Source: Chitinophaga flava
GTDB lineage: Bacteria > Bacteroidota > Bacteroidia > Chitinophagales > Chitinophagaceae
Reading direction: 5' to 3'
Assembly: GCF_003308995.1 (NCBI RefSeq)
Contig: NZ_QFFJ01000001.1
Location: 3,224,001-3,288,000 of the forward strand
Length of the DNA stretch: 64,000 bases
Shown in pieces: positions 24,976-34,305 of this stretch (its first letter is position 1; each line of letters begins with the position of its first letter). Both the position numbers and the translations under genes were made by a program. The notes beneath the pieces are model-generated. The model worked only from the letters and a program-made list of their open reading frames with translations, had not been told where the DNA came from and did no database searches.

Positions 24976-26052
24976 ATGAACAGGAAGCTATTATATGTAA
25001 TCAGCGGCGGTTTGTTTTGCAGCCTGCCCGCAATGGCCAACGGTCCCAAGCCACCTTCCGAACTGGCAGATCCGGTAGCCCTCGTGCTGCTGAGCGTTAT
25101 CATCGGTCTGGTGCTGGTGATCGCCATCCTCGGCAACGCAGTAGTGGGTGCTATGGACCTCTACCGCGAAAGAATGAAAAAGGAAGCCGCTAAACTACCG
25201 GTCATCATCGCCCTGTTAGCACTCTCTATGGCAGCCAGTCTGCCAGCCAGCGCCACCAGCGCTGCACCGGAAGCAGCTGCGGCGGCGGCCTACTATACGC
25301 CCTTATCCAAACAGTCCCTATACCTACTCGTTTCCATTGTTGTGGTGGAAATAGGTGTGATCATCTCTTTGCTTTATGTGCTGCGTTTTCTCGCCGGCAT
25401 CAAAAGCAAACGTAAGTCAGCCAAGGCTGCTGATCCCGCCAAGCCCCGCATTTCCTGGATCGAAAAAATCAACAAAACCAGGACACTGGATGCTACTTCC
25501 GAAACAGAAGAAGACATGGGTCACGACTTCGATGGTATCCATGAGCTGAATAACCCCACCCCTCCTTGGTGGAACTGGGGTTTTATATTCAGCATCTGTT
25601 TCGGCGTAGTATACTTCTGGCGCACAGAGATCTCTCATTCCGCTCCTAACCAGATACAGGAACTGGCCATGGCCGAAGAGAAAGCAGCCGTCGCTAAAGC
25701 AGAGTACCTGAAAAATGCAGCTAACAACATTGATGAGAACAACGTAAAAATGCTGGATGGCGCCGATGACCTGGCAGCAGGACAGAAAATATTCGTTGCC
25801 AGTTGTGCACCTTGTCATGGTCCTCAAGGTCAGGGCGTAGTAGGTCCCAACCTCACCGACGACTACTGGCTGCATGGTGGTAAAATCAACGAAGTATTTA
25901 AAACCATCAAATACGGGGTAGCAGACAAAGGCATGAAAGCATGGCAGGAAGACTTCTCCCCAAAACAACTGGCTCAGCTGGCAAGCTTTGTCAAATCCAT
26001 CCATGGTAGTAACCCTGCCAATCCAAAAGATCCGCAAGGAGTAAAAGAATAA
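24976..26052 (+). CDS. ccoP: cbb3 oxidase subunit III (CcoP), monoheme
   Basis: An electron-entry cytochrome c subunit of 358 residues. It has an N-terminal signal-like segment, three membrane spans (~25-45, ~75-90, ~110-130), a CcoP_N domain (GHDFDGIHELNNPTPPWWNWGF, given in part) and one cytochrome c domain with CAPCH (~277) and axial Met in GMKAWQEDFS. Proteobacterial CcoP has two hemes; Bacteroidota forms often have one, as here. I chose the ATG at 24976; an ATG at 24943 overlaps ccoQ. Confidence 0.93.
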   Translation: MNRKLLYVISGGLFCSLPAMANGPKPPSELADPVALVLLSVIIGLVLVIAILGNAVVGAMDLYRERMKKEAAKLPVIIALLALSMAASLPASATSAAPEAAAAAAYYTPLSKQSLYLLVSIVVVEIGVIISLLYVLRFLAGIKSKRKSAKAADPAKPRISWIEKINKTRTLDATSETEEDMGHDFDGIHELNNPTPPWWNWGFIFSICFGVVYFWRTEISHSAPNQIQELAMAEEKAAVAKAEYLKNAANNIDENNVKMLDGADDLAAGQKIFVASCAPCHGPQGQGVVGPNLTDDYWLHGGKINEVFKTIKYGVADKGMKAWQEDFSPKQLAQLASFVKSIHGSNPANPKDPQGVKE

Positions 26053-26056
26053 AGTC

Positions 26057-27445
26057 ATGGCCGATAGCAATACGTTCAGAGATAGTATAGCCACAGTTGA
26101 TAAACAAGGAAAACGTAACTGGATATTTGCCCAGCAGCCGAAAGGCCGCTGGTACAATATCCGGAGCGTTCTCAGTATCTTTTATTTTAGTGTTTTTTTT
26201 AGCCTGCCGTTTATTTCCATAAATGGCAGGCCTTTATTCCTGCTCAATGTAGTGGAAGGCAAGTTTATCCTGTTCGGAGCTATCTTCTGGCCTCAGGACT
26301 TCTTCATCTTCGGGCTTGCCATGCTGGCCTTCATTCTGTTTGTAGTGTTATTTACCATGGCGTTTGGCCGCCTTTTCTGCGGATGGATGTGCCCGCAGAC
26401 GATTTTTATGGAGATGCTCTTCCGCCGTATTGAATACTGGATCGAAGGAGATGCCGCCGCACAAAAGCTGCTGGCCAAACAACCATGGACCGCCAATAAA
26501 ATTATCCGTAAAACAAGTAAGCATCTTGTTTTCTACGCACTTTCCTTCCTGATTGCCAACATATTCCTCGCTTATATCATCAGCGCAAAATCCCTGGGCA
26601 AAATCATTGCTTCTCCCTTATCTGAACATACCGGCGGATTTATCGCCATCCTGATATTTTCAGGTGTTTTCTACGGCGTGTTTGCCTTTATGCGCGAACA
26701 GATATGCACCATTGTATGCCCTTATGGCCGTTTACAAGGGGTATTACTCGATAAAAACTCCATACTGGTAGCCTACGATTATAAAAGGGGAGAACCCCGC
26801 GGTAAATACCGTAAAGACGATTCCAGAGCTATCGGTGACTGCATCGACTGTGCTCAATGTGTGAAAGTATGTCCTACCGGTATCGATATCCGTAACGGTA
26901 CCCAGCTGGAATGTGTCAACTGTACCGCTTGCATCGATGCCTGCGATCACATGATGGACAAAACCGGTCGCCCCCGCGGATTGATCCGCTATGCTTCCGA
27001 AAACGGTATTGCACAAAATGCGCCGATACGTTTTACACCTCGTCTGCGCATCTATACCGGTATCCTTATCCTCTTACTGGGCTCCATCATATTTATGCTG
27101 ACCAGCCGCAAGCCGGTAAGTGGCACTATCATCCGCACCACCGGTATGTTGTACCAGGAGAGAGGACAAGATAGTATCTCTAACCTCTACCGTATTAAAC
27201 TGATCAATAAAACCACCCAAGAGATACCACTGGTCCTAAAACTGGAAGAAGAACCCGGACATGTGGAAGTAATAGGTAAAAGTCATATCACCGTTAAGGC
27301 TGAAGGACAGGGTGAAGGCACCTTTTTTATCGTAGTACCAAAGACTGCGCTGCACAACAGGAAATCAACCCTTTACATCGGCCTCTATGAAGGAGATAAA
27401 AGGATTGCCGTTATGCGCACCACTTTCCTTGGGCCGATACAATAA
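26057..27445 (+). CDS. ccoG: Cytochrome c oxidase accessory protein CcoG (RdxA/FixG)
   Basis: A membrane-bound iron-sulfur protein that reduces Cu2+ for cbb3 assembly. The 462 residues hold five to six membrane spans, with FCGWMCPQTIF and CTIVCPYGR segments, two 4Fe-4S ferredoxin motifs (CIDCAQCVKVCP and CVNCTACIDAC, ~258-300), and a C-terminal Ig-like domain after the last span. It starts 4 bp after ccoP. Confidence 0.95.
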   Translation: MADSNTFRDSIATVDKQGKRNWIFAQQPKGRWYNIRSVLSIFYFSVFFSLPFISINGRPLFLLNVVEGKFILFGAIFWPQDFFIFGLAMLAFILFVVLFTMAFGRLFCGWMCPQTIFMEMLFRRIEYWIEGDAAAQKLLAKQPWTANKIIRKTSKHLVFYALSFLIANIFLAYIISAKSLGKIIASPLSEHTGGFIAILIFSGVFYGVFAFMREQICTIVCPYGRLQGVLLDKNSILVAYDYKRGEPRGKYRKDDSRAIGDCIDCAQCVKVCPTGIDIRNGTQLECVNCTACIDACDHMMDKTGRPRGLIRYASENGIAQNAPIRFTPRLRIYTGILILLLGSIIFMLTSRKPVSGTIIRTTGMLYQERGQDSISNLYRIKLINKTTQEIPLVLKLEEEPGHVEVIGKSHITVKAEGQGEGTFFIVVPKTALHNRKSTLYIGLYEGDKRIAVMRTTFLGPIQ

Positions 27446-27471
27446 ACATTATATCATAAAACATCATTACT

Positions 27472-27909
27472 ATGAACTGGGGACATAAAATCATTATCGT
27501 GTTTGTTGTTTTTGCTGCCGGTATTATCACACTGGTTACCAAAAGCATGCGCACCAAAATAGACATGGTCACCAAAGACTACTATGCGGAAGAGCTGAAA
27601 TATCAGCAGGTGATAGACGGGAAAGTGAATGCCCGCGACCTGTCTGCACCCATCAGCATTTCCCAGCAGTCTGAAGGGATTACTGTTACCTTTCCACAGG
27701 AACTGCATGGCAGTAATCTCTCCGGCAAAATAAAGTTTTACAGACCATCAGATGCAGCCATGGATGTGGAGATGCCATTGATACTGAATAATGATGGCAG
27801 ACAGATGATTAACCGTCAACTGTTTAGCAAAGGTAATTATCTCGTGAAAGTGCAATGGGAAAATCAGGGCAAACCGTTTTACCAGGAAGCATCCTTTCAT
27901 GTTAACTAA
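27472..27909 (+). CDS. ccoH: FixH/CcoH family protein
   Basis: A 145-residue protein with one N-terminal span (HKIIIVFVVFAAGIITLV) and a soluble extracytoplasmic domain (KDYYAEELKYQQVIDG, LSGKIKFYRPSDAA, GNYLVKVQWENQGKPFY). This is the FixH architecture; FixH helps assemble the oxidase. It lies between ccoG and the TauE-like gene. Confidence 0.9.
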   Translation: MNWGHKIIIVFVVFAAGIITLVTKSMRTKIDMVTKDYYAEELKYQQVIDGKVNARDLSAPISISQQSEGITVTFPQELHGSNLSGKIKFYRPSDAAMDVEMPLILNNDGRQMINRQLFSKGNYLVKVQWENQGKPFYQEASFHVN

Positions 27910-27931
27910 TTGATTACAAATACTACCGACC

Positions 27932-28639
27932 ATGATTGGCGCACTTATTCTTGGCTTTGTTGGCAGTTTTCATTGCATCGGCATGTGTGGTCCGATTGCA
28001 TTGACATTGCCGGTTCAACATCTGGAAGGGTATAAAAAAATGGCAGGTATCCTGCTGTACAACGCCGGCCGTATCACCACCTATGCCCTGCTGGGAATGA
28101 TCTTTGGCTGGGTGGGCCGGCAGCTGTACCTCGGTGGCCTTCAGCAGTGGCTGTCTATAGGTATTGGTGTTATCCTGCTGTTCGCAGTACTGTTAAAATA
28201 CACCGGAGCATCCGGAACAAAAAGCGGTCATCTGCCTGGCATCTATCTCACAAAAATCAAATCTGCACTAGGTGCATTATTACGTCAGCAAAAGTTCAGC
28301 ACCCTTTATGGCATAGGCGTATTGAACGGGTTGTTACCCTGCGGTCTGGTATACCTCGCTATTGCAGGAGCTGTGGCTACAGGTGAAGTATGGAAAGGCA
28401 GTCTCTTTATGGCAGCTTTCGGCGCAGGCACGCTTCCGGCAATGACTACAGTAGCCTGGTTCAGTCACCTGGTGAGCATCGGTATACGCAACAGGATCCG
28501 TTCCCTCATACCGGTAGTAGTAGGCGTGATGGGTATTCTGCTGATCCTGCGCGGGCTTAATCTGGGCATCCCTTATATCAGTCCGGTCATGTCTTCCCAC
28601 AGTGAAAAAGTTGTTGAACGTTGCTGTCATAAACCATAA
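27932..28639 (+). CDS. TauE/SafE-like (DsbD_2 type) membrane protein in the cco cluster
   Basis: A 235-residue protein with six to seven spans starting MIGALILGFVGSFHCIGMCGPIA. The FHCIGMCGP motif, GLLPCGLVYLAI and the Cys pair near each repeat mark the cytochrome c biogenesis/SafE-like family often found next to ccoG-ccoH. The Cys pairs suggest a role in redox or metal delivery for oxidase assembly; the exact role is not settled. The C-terminus ends VERCCHKP. It is 22 bp from ccoH and 5 bp from hemN. Confidence 0.85.
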   Translation: MIGALILGFVGSFHCIGMCGPIALTLPVQHLEGYKKMAGILLYNAGRITTYALLGMIFGWVGRQLYLGGLQQWLSIGIGVILLFAVLLKYTGASGTKSGHLPGIYLTKIKSALGALLRQQKFSTLYGIGVLNGLLPCGLVYLAIAGAVATGEVWKGSLFMAAFGAGTLPAMTTVAWFSHLVSIGIRNRIRSLIPVVVGVMGILLILRGLNLGIPYISPVMSSHSEKVVERCCHKP

Positions 28640-28644
28640 TCATC

Positions 28645-30003
28645 ATGAATCTCATTCGTAAATATAATACTGCCGCACCACGATATACCAGTTACCCAAC
28701 AGTACCTTACTGGGATGAAAGCACCTTCAGTCTGCAGGAATGGAAAACGCTGCTGAAAAAATCTTTCCAGGCTACCAACGACAAAGATGGGATCAGTATA
28801 TACATACATCTCCCGTTCTGTGAAAAGCTGTGTACTTACTGTGGTTGTAATAAACATATCACCATCAACCATGGCGTGGAAGTACCTTATATACAGGCGC
28901 TGTTAAAAGAGTGGCAACTGTATGTGGCCGCTTTCGAAGGTACCCCCAGAATCAGGGAGATACATTTGGGTGGTGGTACCCCCACTTTTTTCAGTGCAGC
29001 CAATCTGACGATGTTGCTGGAAGGCATCTATCGTGATGCTATATTACTACCGGATGCATCTCTTGGCTTCGAAGGACATCCAAACAACACTACTCCTGAA
29101 CATCTGCAGACATTATTCAATCTTGGTTTCCGGCGTGTTAGTTTAGGTATACAAGATTTCGATATCAGGGTACAGGAAATTATCAACCGGGTGCAACCTT
29201 TTGAGACGGTGGCAACAGTAGTGGAACATGCAAGAAGGATTGGCTTTACTGCTATTAATTTTGATCTGATCTACGGGCTGCCATTACAAACGACCTGTGG
29301 TATGCAGGACACTGTTGATAAGGTGATGCAGCTGCGCCCGGACAGAATATCCTTTTATAGTTATGCGCATGTTCCCTGGATAAAGGGAGTAGGTCAGCGC
29401 CGTTATTCCGAAGCAGATCTTCCTAAAGATGAAGAGAAAAGACGGCTTTACGAACTGGGCAAATTACTGTTTGCCAAAAGCGGATATGCGGAGATCGGCA
29501 TGGACCATTTTGCATTGCCTGACGATGAGTTGTTTATCGCAGCAGAGAAGGGTGAACTGCATCGTAATTTCATGGGTTATACGGTAACTCATACCGCTTT
29601 GCTGGTAGGGCTGGGAGCGTCTTCCATAGGAGATAACGGCTATGCCTATGTACAAAATGAAAAGCAGGTATCAGCCTATCAGGAGCTTGTAAGTAAGGGT
29701 GAGTTTCCGATCGTTCGCGGGCATATCCTCAACGAAGAAGATCAGCTGCTTAAAGGACATATCCGCGACCTGATGTGCACCTTTGAAACAAGCTGGCGTA
29801 AGGCAGACACACAATGCGATGCAGTGATAGAGGGACTGCAAAGATTACAGGAACTGGAAAGAGATGGTCTTGTGGAAGTAATGCCTGAAAAGGTAGTTGT
29901 AACAGCCAATGGCAGGCCTTTCATCCGTAATATCTGTATGGCTTTTGATGCCCGGCTGTGGCGCAAATTGCCGCAAAGTCAGTTATTTAGCCAGGCTATT
30001 TAA
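28645..30003 (+). CDS. hemN: Oxygen-independent coproporphyrinogen III oxidase
   Basis: A radical SAM enzyme that makes protoporphyrinogen IX without oxygen. The CEKLCTYCGC motif (CxxxCxxC plus Cys, ~63-72) binds the 4Fe-4S cluster. The nearby HLGGGTPTF segment, the INFDLIYGLP stretch and a C-terminal HemN domain (GLQRLQELERDGL) complete the family pattern; 452 residues is normal. As the last gene of the cco unit it links low-oxygen respiration to heme supply. Confidence 0.95.
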   Translation: MNLIRKYNTAAPRYTSYPTVPYWDESTFSLQEWKTLLKKSFQATNDKDGISIYIHLPFCEKLCTYCGCNKHITINHGVEVPYIQALLKEWQLYVAAFEGTPRIREIHLGGGTPTFFSAANLTMLLEGIYRDAILLPDASLGFEGHPNNTTPEHLQTLFNLGFRRVSLGIQDFDIRVQEIINRVQPFETVATVVEHARRIGFTAINFDLIYGLPLQTTCGMQDTVDKVMQLRPDRISFYSYAHVPWIKGVGQRRYSEADLPKDEEKRRLYELGKLLFAKSGYAEIGMDHFALPDDELFIAAEKGELHRNFMGYTVTHTALLVGLGASSIGDNGYAYVQNEKQVSAYQELVSKGEFPIVRGHILNEEDQLLKGHIRDLMCTFETSWRKADTQCDAVIEGLQRLQELERDGLVEVMPEKVVVTANGRPFIRNICMAFDARLWRKLPQSQLFSQAI

Positions 30004-30074
30004 ATCAGTAAAAGAAAGCCGGCAAAAAAATGCATAAAAACATCCCGAAAAAAAACGGGAAATAAAATACTCCG

Positions 30075-30280
30075 AAGGGAGCAAAGAGGGGCAAAGAAGA
30101 TAAAACGGGATAAAACAGAGAGACCGACACTTTGCGTACTTTGTTCCCTTTCTCCTTTTATAAGACCTTGGGAAAAACCAATACAAGGAAATAACTGCAG
30201 GCTGAAATGCTGTATGGCAAAGGGTTTCAGAGGCAATAAAAAAAGTCTGACCGTTAGAACAATCAGACTTTCTTATTATG
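30075..30280 (+). ncRNA. Candidate structured small RNA
   Basis: Pairings seen: AAGGGAGCAAAG (30075-30086) with CTTTGTTCCCTT (30139-30150), an inner CAAAG/CTTTG pair, CCTTG/CAAGG near 30166-30188, CTGAAA/TTTCAG near 30202-30228, and a terminator-like AAAGTCTGA/TCAGACTTT (30242-30250 with 30263-30271). Strand and 5' end are uncertain. I cannot assign a known RNA class. Confidence 0.3.
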
Positions 30281-30450
30281 TGAATGGGTTAGTAAGTACA
30301 GGGAAACAAGATTCCCTACACAATATTAAAAAGAATTTCATGACAAAAGAAAAAATTTACAAAAAATTTTATTCACACTACTAAAATAATTGTGGATAAC
30401 AGCAGTCTGAAACTTGCCAATTATCGATTGTTACCCCCTTCATATTTTGC

Positions 30451-30479
30451 TTGTTACGTTCATCGATTTACTACCTTTG
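30451..30479 (+). promoter_or_regulatory. Promoter of lpxD-like gene
   Basis: TTG at 30451-30453, 18 nt, then TACCTTTG at 30472-30479; the ATG is 34 nt further on. A full match to the Bacteroidota consensus. Confidence 0.65.
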
Positions 30480-30513
30480 TTGCACTTTAACATTATTCAA
30501 CAACACAGAAAAT

Positions 30514-31458
30514 ATGAAGTTTGAAGCACCCGTTGCAGTAACGGAAATCGCGGCATACATAGGCGCAGAGCTGGTTGGCAACAGCCAGCTGATGGCTACA
30601 GGCCTCAATGAAATACATAAGGTAACACCAGGGGATATATCCTTTGTAGACTTCGAAAAATATTATACTGCCAGCCTCCAGTCTGCGGCAACCATCATCA
30701 TCATCAACAAGAAAGTGGAATGTCCTGAAGGCAAGGCGCTGTTAATACTGGAAGATCCTTTCAGTGCATACGTAAAACTGGTGAACCGCTTCCGTCCATT
30801 TGAACCTGCTACCAAAGCAATCAGCGACACTGCGGTGATAGGAGAGGGTACACACATTCAACCTAACGTATTCATTGGCAATCATGTGCGCATTGGACGC
30901 AACTGTCTGATCCACCCTAACGTAACCATTTATGATCATGCTATCATTGGAGACAATGTGATTATTCATGCAGGTACCGTACTGGGAGCAGATGCTTTTT
31001 ACTTCAAGAAAAGAGCCGAGCGGGAAGTGATGTACGACAAGCTCGTAAGCTGTGGCCGGGTTATCATCGAAGATGATGTGGAGATAGGTGCCGGCTGCAC
31101 TATCGACAAAGGAGTAAGTGGAGATACCATCATCGGCCGTGGTACTAAACTGGACAACATGATCCACATCGGTCATGGTACCGTGATAGGCAGGAACTGC
31201 CTCATTGCGGCCCAGGTTGGTATCGCCGGTAAAGCCAAAATCGAAGATAACGTTATACTCTGGGGACAGGTTGGTGTCAACAAAGATCTCACGATCGGCA
31301 AAGGCGCCGTTGTGCTCGCACAAAGTGGTGTACCCAGCAGCCTCGAAGGAGGAAAAGTGTATTTCGGTTACCCAGCAGAAGTAGCCAGCGACAAAAGAAG
31401 AGAACTGGGCTGGGTAAAACGTATTCCGGAAATCTGGGACAAAGTAAAATCCCTTTAA
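30514..31458 (+). CDS. lpxD: LpxD-like UDP-3-O-acylglucosamine N-acyltransferase
   Basis: Adds the N-linked 3-hydroxy fatty acid in lipid A synthesis. The 314-residue protein has an N-terminal uridine-binding-like domain (ITEIAAYIGAELVG) and a left-handed beta-helix of hexapeptide repeats (HIQPNVFIGNHVRIGRNCLI, IIHAGTVLGADAFYF, GRGTKLDNMIHIGHGTVIG), then VYFGYPAEVA and a terminal helix. Start MKFEAPVAV is chosen because the promoter lies just upstream. Some Bacteroidota carry several LpxD-like paralogs, so exact substrate is inferred. Confidence 0.85.
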   Translation: MKFEAPVAVTEIAAYIGAELVGNSQLMATGLNEIHKVTPGDISFVDFEKYYTASLQSAATIIIINKKVECPEGKALLILEDPFSAYVKLVNRFRPFEPATKAISDTAVIGEGTHIQPNVFIGNHVRIGRNCLIHPNVTIYDHAIIGDNVIIHAGTVLGADAFYFKKRAEREVMYDKLVSCGRVIIEDDVEIGAGCTIDKGVSGDTIIGRGTKLDNMIHIGHGTVIGRNCLIAAQVGIAGKAKIEDNVILWGQVGVNKDLTIGKGAVVLAQSGVPSSLEGGKVYFGYPAEVASDKRRELGWVKRIPEIWDKVKSL

Positions 31459-31466
31459 TTCAATTA

Positions 31467-31523
31467 CGAATTACGAATGAAGGATTGCGAGAAAGATACC
31501 GCTTCCCCTTCATTCGTAATTCG
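31467..31523. repeat. Inverted repeat of the ATTACGAATT family
   Basis: A perfect 16-bp stem (CGAATTACGAATGAAG at 31467-31482, complement at 31508-31523) with a 25-nt loop between lpxD and the next gene. The same words occur at 10173-10253. Confidence 0.65.
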
Positions 31524-31557
31524 TAGTTTGTAATTCGTTATTCAAAAATATGCCATC

Positions 31558-32238
31558 ATGAAGAAGCTTCTCTTCCCGCTGTTGTTCCTGTTATCCTGCA
31601 CCACCACCAAACCTACCCAGACTACCTCAGCAGACAACCTGTACAGCCATGATCAGGAATGCCCTGTAAAAGTGAAGGACAGCTGGATGTCTGCCAAAAC
31701 CATCACCTTCGGACTTTACAATACATCCTCCCGCAAAAACGGTGTGACCGATGCAATGGGCAGCTTTATCAAAGACCCTAAAAACCCCTTTAGCTTCTAT
31801 ATCTCCGGTAATGAAGAAAAGATCCTGGTACAAACGATGAACACCTCCCGGATTGCATTCTCCAATCGCGATTTACCGGCTGTTTTAAGCAGTTTGGATG
31901 GCAGTGCGCCCATCTATTACGCGCTGATAAACGGCACCAAAAATGAGCCGTTGAAACGCTGGGAATTGATTTTAAAATCTCCTACCTACCTGGAGCTGAA
32001 CAGTAACAAACAAGCCGGTATACTCCGCTGTGCAGACACTGACATCCGGGTAACGGCACATAACCGTTTCGGAAAGGTTAATTCCTACGAGAACGTATGC
32101 TATGAGTTCCAGTATCGCGGTCAGCCGGTAGCAGCCGTTATATCCGGCGACAAGCCCAGGATATGGATAAGCAAAGACACCCCGACTGAGACAGCCAAAA
32201 CAGTGGCCGCCGCTATTGCTGCATTGTTATTGAAGTAA
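31558..32238 (+). CDS. Uncharacterised lipoprotein
   Basis: A 226-residue lipoprotein (signal KLLFPLLFLLSC, lipobox Cys about 14). I do not recognise the family. The mature part is mixed alpha/beta, with segments such as WMSAKTITFGLYNTSS, GNEEKILVQTMNTSRIAFSN and RWELILKSPTYLELN, and ends with an Ala/Leu-rich helix (ETAKTVAAAIAALLLK). It is convergent with the epimerase gene, with a 3-bp gap. Confidence 0.65.
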   Translation: MKKLLFPLLFLLSCTTTKPTQTTSADNLYSHDQECPVKVKDSWMSAKTITFGLYNTSSRKNGVTDAMGSFIKDPKNPFSFYISGNEEKILVQTMNTSRIAFSNRDLPAVLSSLDGSAPIYYALINGTKNEPLKRWELILKSPTYLELNSNKQAGILRCADTDIRVTAHNRFGKVNSYENVCYEFQYRGQPVAAVISGDKPRIWISKDTPTETAKTVAAAIAALLLK

Positions 32239-32241
32239 TCA

Positions 32242-33219
32242 TCAGTTCCGGGAGGCCAGGAAAGCCGCGGATATTTCCCGGATCGTTTCTTCCAGAGGAC
32301 GGAAGACAAATTCCGGCAGCGTATTGTGGATTTTACTGCTGTCGTAATATACTTTCAGCTGGGCTGTACGTGCTGTTTCTTTTGTTACCAGCGGATGTTT
32401 GCCGGTAAAGAGCCCTTTAATTTTTTCCAGTCGCCATACCATTTCAGCCATCCAGGGTTTTACGGCTATATGAGGTGGTTTTTTGCCCAGTGCATCGGCC
32501 ATAGTGGTAAACAGCTGGCGGTAGCTCCAGTTGTCAGCTGAAAGGATAAACCGTTCTCCGCTGACACTGCTGTCCATCAGCATAATCATCGCTTTTACCA
32601 CGTCCTTAACATCTACAAAACCGTTCACACCATCGGTATAGAAAGGGAATTCCTTCCAGGCATTTTTGAGTAATGTACCGGAACCTTCATCCCAGAAACC
32701 AGCGCCCAGGATAATAGAAGGGTTTACAATCACTGCATCCAGCCCCTCAGCGATACCTCTCCATACTTCCATCTCTCCCTGAAACTTGCTGATACTGTAA
32801 CGGGAGTTGTTACGAGACTCTTCCCATTCGCAGTCTTCCGTGATGGCTGCCTGCTCCTTTGCTCTGCCGATGGCAGCTACAGAGCTTACATACAGCAGCT
32901 TTTCCACCCCGGCGTCCAGCGCCATGTTCACTACATTGGCCGTACCTTCCACATTAATCTTCATCAGATTGGCCACATCGCCCGGTTGAAAAGAAACGAC
33001 TGCTGCACAGTGATATACCTGGGTAACGCCTTGCATAGCGTCTTCCAGTGCACATACGTCCAGGATATCACATTGTACCCATTCTATTTTTCCGGAGAGG
33101 TCCTGCAACCGGGGAGAAGGTGCTTTGCGGTACAAGGCCCTTACAGGTTTCCCTTCGGCGACCAATGCCCTTATCAAATAACTGCCTAAAAATCCTGTTC
33201 CGCCGGTTACTAAAATCAT
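32242..33219 (-). CDS. NAD-dependent epimerase/dehydratase (extended SDR)
   Basis: A 325-residue enzyme with the Rossmann motif GGTGFLGSYLIRAL at the N-terminus, catalytic YSISK (YxxxK) near residue 143 and the downstream NPSIILG segment. It is closest to dihydroflavonol-4-reductase-like or sugar epimerase SDRs; the substrate cannot be told. A -7 box (TAATTTTG on the minus strand, 33250-33257) lies about 30 nt upstream. Confidence 0.82.
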   Translation of the reverse strand: MILVTGGTGFLGSYLIRALVAEGKPVRALYRKAPSPRLQDLSGKIEWVQCDILDVCALEDAMQGVTQVYHCAAVVSFQPGDVANLMKINVEGTANVVNMALDAGVEKLLYVSSVAAIGRAKEQAAITEDCEWEESRNNSRYSISKFQGEMEVWRGIAEGLDAVIVNPSIILGAGFWDEGSGTLLKNAWKEFPFYTDGVNGFVDVKDVVKAMIMLMDSSVSGERFILSADNWSYRQLFTTMADALGKKPPHIAVKPWMAEMVWRLEKIKGLFTGKHPLVTKETARTAQLKVYYDSSKIHNTLPEFVFRPLEETIREISAAFLASRN

Positions 33220-33249
33220 GAAAGACTTATTCGTTTACTTATGGAGGCT

Positions 33250-33257
33250 CAAAATTA
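33250..33257 (-). promoter_or_regulatory. -7 promoter element for the epimerase gene
   Basis: Minus strand reads TAATTTTG, an exact TAnnTTTG match about 30 nt before the ATG. Confidence 0.45.
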
Positions 33258-33324
33258 ACTAATGATTTCCGTGATTTGAGCTATTCTACGGATTTTATAA
33301 CTGTTAAAACTTTTTGCGGGACTG

Positions 33325-34173
33325 TTATTGCTCATATCTGTAAAAGCCCAGTCCTGTTTTACGGCCCAGTTTTCCGTCTTTCACACGTTGTTCCTGCAAC
33401 ACGTTTGGTTTGAAGCGTGGCGCCTGTTTAAAGGCATCATACAGCGACTGTGTTACAGCCAGGTTGATGTCATTGCCGATGAGGTCCATCAGGGCAAAAG
33501 GTCCCATCCTGAAGCCTGCATTCTCCAGCAGTTGATCAATTGTACTGAAATCTGCCACCTTCTGTTCTGCCAACAGCATCGCTTCGAGGTAATAATGCCG
33601 GGCCACACGGTTTACGATAAATCCCGGAGAATCCTTTACCCTTACCGGCACCTTCCCCATGGTCTGAGCCAGCTCATAAATAGTGTTGGCTGTTTCCGGT
33701 GATGTCTGGGTACCGCTCACTACTTCCACGAGCTTCATCAGGTGGGCAGGGTTGAAGAAGTGCATACCTGCTACTCTTTCCGGATGAGGGATAGTGGCCG
33801 CCAGCTCGGAAACAGACAGGGAAGAGGTATTGGAGGCGAAAATGGTGTCTTGTTTGTTGATAGCTGCCAGCTGGGTGAAGAGGTCTGTTTTAGACTCCAG
33901 TTGCTCTATAATGGCTTCTATGATAACATCTGCCATACACAGGGAGATATCACTGGAGAAAGTAATCCTTTCAAGTATCTGTTCCTGTTCTGCAGCAGCA
34001 AGCCGGCCTTTCTCCACTGCAGTAGCCAGACTTTTGGTAATCTGCGCCCGGGCCTTGTCCAGCCCCGGCTGCCGGATATCAAACAGGATCGTCTTAAAAC
34101 CGCTGGAAGCTGCTACCTGGGCTATGCCGGCACCCATGGTACCAGCGCCGCATACAGCAATAGAGTGTATCAT
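33325..34173 (-). CDS. 3-hydroxyacyl-CoA dehydrogenase (3-hydroxybutyryl-CoA type)
   Basis: A 282-residue NAD-dependent enzyme that interconverts 3-hydroxyacyl-CoA and 3-oxoacyl-CoA in fatty acid metabolism. The N-terminal Rossmann motif is CGAGTMGAGIAQVAA, the catalytic His lies in AGMHFFNPAHLMKLVE, and the C-terminal domain contains DSPGFIVNRV and GPFALMDLIGND. Length and order match the short (PaaH/Hbd) family. It stands alone on the minus strand, downstream of the terminator that follows pheS. Confidence 0.9.
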   Translation of the reverse strand: MIHSIAVCGAGTMGAGIAQVAASSGFKTILFDIRQPGLDKARAQITKSLATAVEKGRLAAAEQEQILERITFSSDISLCMADVIIEAIIEQLESKTDLFTQLAAINKQDTIFASNTSSLSVSELAATIPHPERVAGMHFFNPAHLMKLVEVVSGTQTSPETANTIYELAQTMGKVPVRVKDSPGFIVNRVARHYYLEAMLLAEQKVADFSTIDQLLENAGFRMGPFALMDLIGNDINLAVTQSLYDAFKQAPRFKPNVLQEQRVKDGKLGRKTGLGFYRYEQ

Positions 34174-34218
34174 CAGAAGAAGATTTTGGGATCTTAGGAC
34201 CTCGGGATTTTGTTACCT

Positions 34219-34268
34219 AAAAAGACAGCGAAGAACATATTTATTTTCAATGTCTTCGCTGTCTTTTT
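34219..34268 (-). terminator. Terminator of pheS
   Basis: A perfect 16-bp stem (AAAAAGACAGCGAAGA / TCTTCGCTGTCTTTTT) with an 18-nt loop and U-run, just past the pheS stop on the minus strand; it would also work on the plus strand. Confidence 0.9.
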
Positions 34269-34305
34269 AAATAGTAGGATCGTAAATCCTAAAATTCATA
34301 AATAT

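Larger units (their letters stand above)
30004..30513. other. Gene-poor 510-bp region with successive hairpins
   Basis: No convincing protein gene. A short CCCG/CGGG hairpin at 30043-30060 follows hemN. Between 30075 and 30271 there are four hairpins on the plus strand (see separate entry), and 30420-30513 holds the lpxD promoter. Confidence 0.5.
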
